From positions 1 to 64,000 of the forward strand of contig CAZWSL010000009.1 of NCBI GenBank assembly GCA_964636495.1: 64,000 nucleotides of DNA, read 5' to 3'. Of this stretch, positions 62,072-64,000 are shown piece after piece (position 1 is the stretch's first letter; each line of letters starts with the position of its first letter). This stretch comes from Desulfobacula sp964636495. Lineage in GTDB: Bacteria > Desulfobacterota > Desulfobacteria > Desulfobacterales > Desulfobacteraceae. The translations under genes were made by a program, and so were the position numbers. Below the pieces are notes generated by a model. It was given only the letters and a program-made list of their open reading frames with translations. It was not told the DNA's origin and did no database searches.

Positions 62072-63193
62072 ATGACAGGACTTGACAGCCCCATATCAAT
62101 TAATAGTGTAAAGATGAGAAACCGGCTTGTATTCCCACCGATAACAACCAATTATGCCACTCAGGACGGCTTTGTCAATCAGACCATTCTCGATTTCTAT
62201 GAAAAAAGAAGTAAAAGTGTGGGGCTCACCATTGTGGAAGCCACTGCAGTGAATGCAGCAGGACGTATTGTCCCCAACAGCCTTGGCTTGTGGAACAATG
62301 ACCAGATTCATGGCATGCAGGGACTGACTGATGCCATTCATAAAAAAGGAGCTGCGGCAGTTATCCAGCTGAATCATGCCGGACCGAGATCTGCTCCAGA
62401 TAAAAACCTGGTGCAGGGCTTCTCTCCGTCGGGCATTGCTTTCAGACCAGATATTGAACCCATTATCATGAGTCAGCAGGATATTCATCAACTTGTAGAA
62501 AATTTTACCACTGCTGCATTAAGGGCAAAACAGGCCGGGTTTGACGGCGTGGAAATTCATGGAGCCCACTTCTATCTGCTGAGCCAGTTTTTATCTCCTC
62601 TGACCAATAAACGGAGTGATCCATACGGAGGCGACATTAATGGACGGGTCAGACTTGCCGTTGATATTGTCCAGAGTATCAGGGAAAAGTGCGGTCCTGA
62701 ATATCCGCTGTTTTTCAGAATCAATGTGGAAGAGCGGATTAAAGACGGCCTTATCCTTGAAGAGAGTGTTGAATACGCCAGACAGATTGCAGCTGCAGGT
62801 GTGGATGTATTTGATGTCTCACTCATTGCACAGGGCGGATTTAAAACCATAAGCGGCAAAACCGTTCTCCTTGGATCTTCAGCTCTTCCAAAGGAAAAAC
62901 CTTCGGGCGACAATATCTCTCTTACCAGCACCTTTAAAAAGGAGATTGGTCTGCCAGTGATTGCCGTTGGAAAGCTTGGGGATTTATCCACTGCTTTACA
63001 CGCAGTGGAAAAAGAGGACATCGACATGGTGGCAGTTGGGAGACAGATGATCTGCGACCCTGACACTGCAGGAAAAATGCTTGCCCAGAAAGAGGAAGAG
63101 ATCATAAAATGTGATGAGTGCCTTGCCTGCTTTGCATCCCTTGGCAAATCAAAACCATTGAAATGCAAAGTAAATCCTGATCTGCCGTTTTAA
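62072..63193 (+). CDS. Old Yellow Enzyme family NADH:flavin oxidoreductase, single-barrel form
   Basis: FMN-dependent TIM barrel of 373 residues. Motifs are MRNRLVFPPITTNYATQDG, IQLNHAGPRS, GVEIHGAHFYLLSQFLSP and DPYGGDINGRVR. At the C-terminus CDECLAC and a further Cys eleven residues on (LKCKVNP) form the 4Fe-4S site of the 2,4-dienoyl-CoA reductase/trimethylamine dehydrogenase branch. The protein ends there, without the FAD/NAD(P) half that branch usually has. Substrate unknown, probably an activated enone. Confidence 0.9.
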   Translation: MTGLDSPISINSVKMRNRLVFPPITTNYATQDGFVNQTILDFYEKRSKSVGLTIVEATAVNAAGRIVPNSLGLWNNDQIHGMQGLTDAIHKKGAAAVIQLNHAGPRSAPDKNLVQGFSPSGIAFRPDIEPIIMSQQDIHQLVENFTTAALRAKQAGFDGVEIHGAHFYLLSQFLSPLTNKRSDPYGGDINGRVRLAVDIVQSIREKCGPEYPLFFRINVEERIKDGLILEESVEYARQIAAAGVDVFDVSLIAQGGFKTISGKTVLLGSSALPKEKPSGDNISLTSTFKKEIGLPVIAVGKLGDLSTALHAVEKEDIDMVAVGRQMICDPDTAGKMLAQKEEEIIKCDECLACFASLGKSKPLKCKVNPDLPF

Positions 63194-63260
63194 CTGCTGC
63201 TGTTTTCTGTTATAATGGGATGATTATGTAGACACCTTGAAATATCATCACATATCCGGA

Positions 63261-64000
63261 TCAGGAGCTGGATGAAAGAAAATGGTTACGAATATCTGAC
63301 ACAGCATTTGCGTGTCCGTCAAACCCTTCATACTCTGCAAACATTTTTGCCTTTTCTGCAAGTTCAGGATAACCACTTCGGGTCACATAACCTATGGAGG
63401 TAAATTTTAAATAATCATGCACACCTAAGGGCGATGCGGTAAACGCAGCTTTGGATGTGGGAAGCACGGCATTGGGACCCAGAATAAAATTTCCAAGAGT
63501 CAGGGGAGTATGCTCACCCAGCAGTATTTCACCGGCATTTGTTATTTTATGAATGTGAGAAAAGGGTTCACGGCTTAGAATTTCCAAATGCTCCGGAGCG
63601 TAATCATTGACAAACCGGACTGCTTCTTTAAAATCAGGAGCAAGGATGATACCGCCCTTATCACCGGAGAGCACTGTTGAAGAGTACCCTTTTCTTTCAT
63701 CTCCCATCTTTTCCCATAAAGTTGGAATTATTTTTCCGGCCTGCTCTGCAATCTCTTTTGAATGCGTTACGAGAAAAGCAGAAGAGTCTGATCCATGCTC
63801 GGATTCTATGATCAGATCCAGAGCGGCAATCCGTGCATTTGCTGTTTCATCAGCCAGTACAATGCTTTCACTTGGACCTGCAGGAACCCCCGGATCAATC
63901 AAGTCTGAAAGCAGTTGTTTAGCTGCCATCACCCACGGGCTTCCAGGTCCCACTATCTTATGACATTTGGGAATGGTTTCTGTCCCATAGGCTGCTGCAG
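63261..64000 (-). CDS. hisD: histidinol dehydrogenase family protein (5' part outside window)
   Basis: The C-terminal about 246 residues of a HisD-family zinc dehydrogenase. Reading to the window edge gives AAYGTETIPK, IVGPG, AGPSESIVLADE, EHGSDSSAFLVT, NDYAPEHLEI and GEHTPLTLGNFILGPNAVLPT. It ends with YVTRSGYPELAEKA. The N-terminus lies beyond 64000. The EHGSDSS segment differs from EHDxxA in standard HisD, so a HisD-like enzyme acting on another alcohol (sulfonate type) is possible. Confidence 0.88.
   Translation of the reverse strand, partial: AAAYGTETIPKCHKIVGPGSPWVMAAKQLLSDLIDPGVPAGPSESIVLADETANARIAALDLIIESEHGSDSSAFLVTHSKEIAEQAGKIIPTLWEKMGDERKGYSSTVLSGDKGGIILAPDFKEAVRFVNDYAPEHLEILSREPFSHIHKITNAGEILLGEHTPLTLGNFILGPNAVLPTSKAAFTASPLGVHDYLKFTSIGYVTRSGYPELAEKAKMFAEYEGFDGHANAVSDIRNHFLSSSS

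Overview
The window looks like a chromosome segment of an anaerobic, AT-rich, sulfate-reducing-type Desulfobacterota bacterium, most like Desulfobacterales. The reasons are the density of oxygen-defence proteins (four rubrerythrin/ferritin-like proteins, rubredoxins, desulfoferrodoxin, flavodoxin), soluble HdrB/HdrC-type proteins, multihaem c-type cytochromes, conserved families otherwise named after Desulfovibrio loci, and apparent selenocysteine decoding. No rRNA, tRNA, CRISPR array or intact insertion sequence was recognised. The species assignment is inference.

Layout. 1-5.6 kb: a cut-short rubredoxin/glutamate-synthase-like gene, UbiB-type kinase, two rubrerythrins, MetF and an Asp-ligand ferredoxin. 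5.7-13.4 kb: a membrane VTT/disulfide-reductase fusion, a lipoprotein S9 peptidase, a J-domain protein and a YyaL-type thioredoxin-fold protein. 13.4-21.6 kb: an arsenosugar / rSAM-selenodomain neighbourhood holding ArsS, its AhpD-like partner, a small Cys-X4-Cys rubredoxin, an ArsC-like protein, DUF547, a DsrE-like protein, a family-2 glycosyltransferase and an MFS transporter. Two of its genes, ArsS and the ArsC-like gene, contain in-frame UGA codons best read as selenocysteine, so ordinary gene calling truncates them. 21.7-26.6 kb: a TIGR02757-type protein, SfsA and a four-gene run NifU-like / NifS / HdrC / HdrB. 26.6-34 kb: an MBL-fold hydrolase with a nucleoside-diphosphate-sugar-epimerase-like partner, an M24 peptidase, a DUF362 protein, and a cysteine operon (HTH/two-CW regulator, serine acetyltransferase, cysteine synthase) with a clear promoter and paired repeats. 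34.2-41.8 kb: ClpB, a sigma-54 activator with a Cys-rich PAS domain, a small redox operon (helical protein, reverse rubrerythrin, ferredoxin, zinc-ribbon protein), a DVU0298-like protein and a transglutaminase-like protein.

42-51 kb: a DUF2817 peptidase, a decayed stretch with a UMF1-type MFS remnant and a large palindrome, a core-MetE-like methyltransferase, a K+ channel, an acyl-CoA dehydrogenase, a leaderless ABC substrate-binding gene, a GNAT protein and AzlCD. 51-55 kb: a second oxygen-defence group (ferritin-like, flavodoxin, desulfoferrodoxin) and two c-type cytochromes. 55.8-64 kb: citrate synthase, aminopeptidase P, a MalY-type lyase, a lipoprotein, a DUF3108 protein, an Old Yellow Enzyme and the 3' part of a histidinol-dehydrogenase-family gene that runs off the edge.

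The genes mainly serve three themes: thiol/selenol redox and arsenic chemistry, non-haem-iron detoxification of oxygen species, and sulfur/Fe-S metabolism. Several real genes here are shorter than 60 codons (rubredoxin 15023-15202, zinc ribbon 38566-38727) or hidden by UGA and would be easy to miss.
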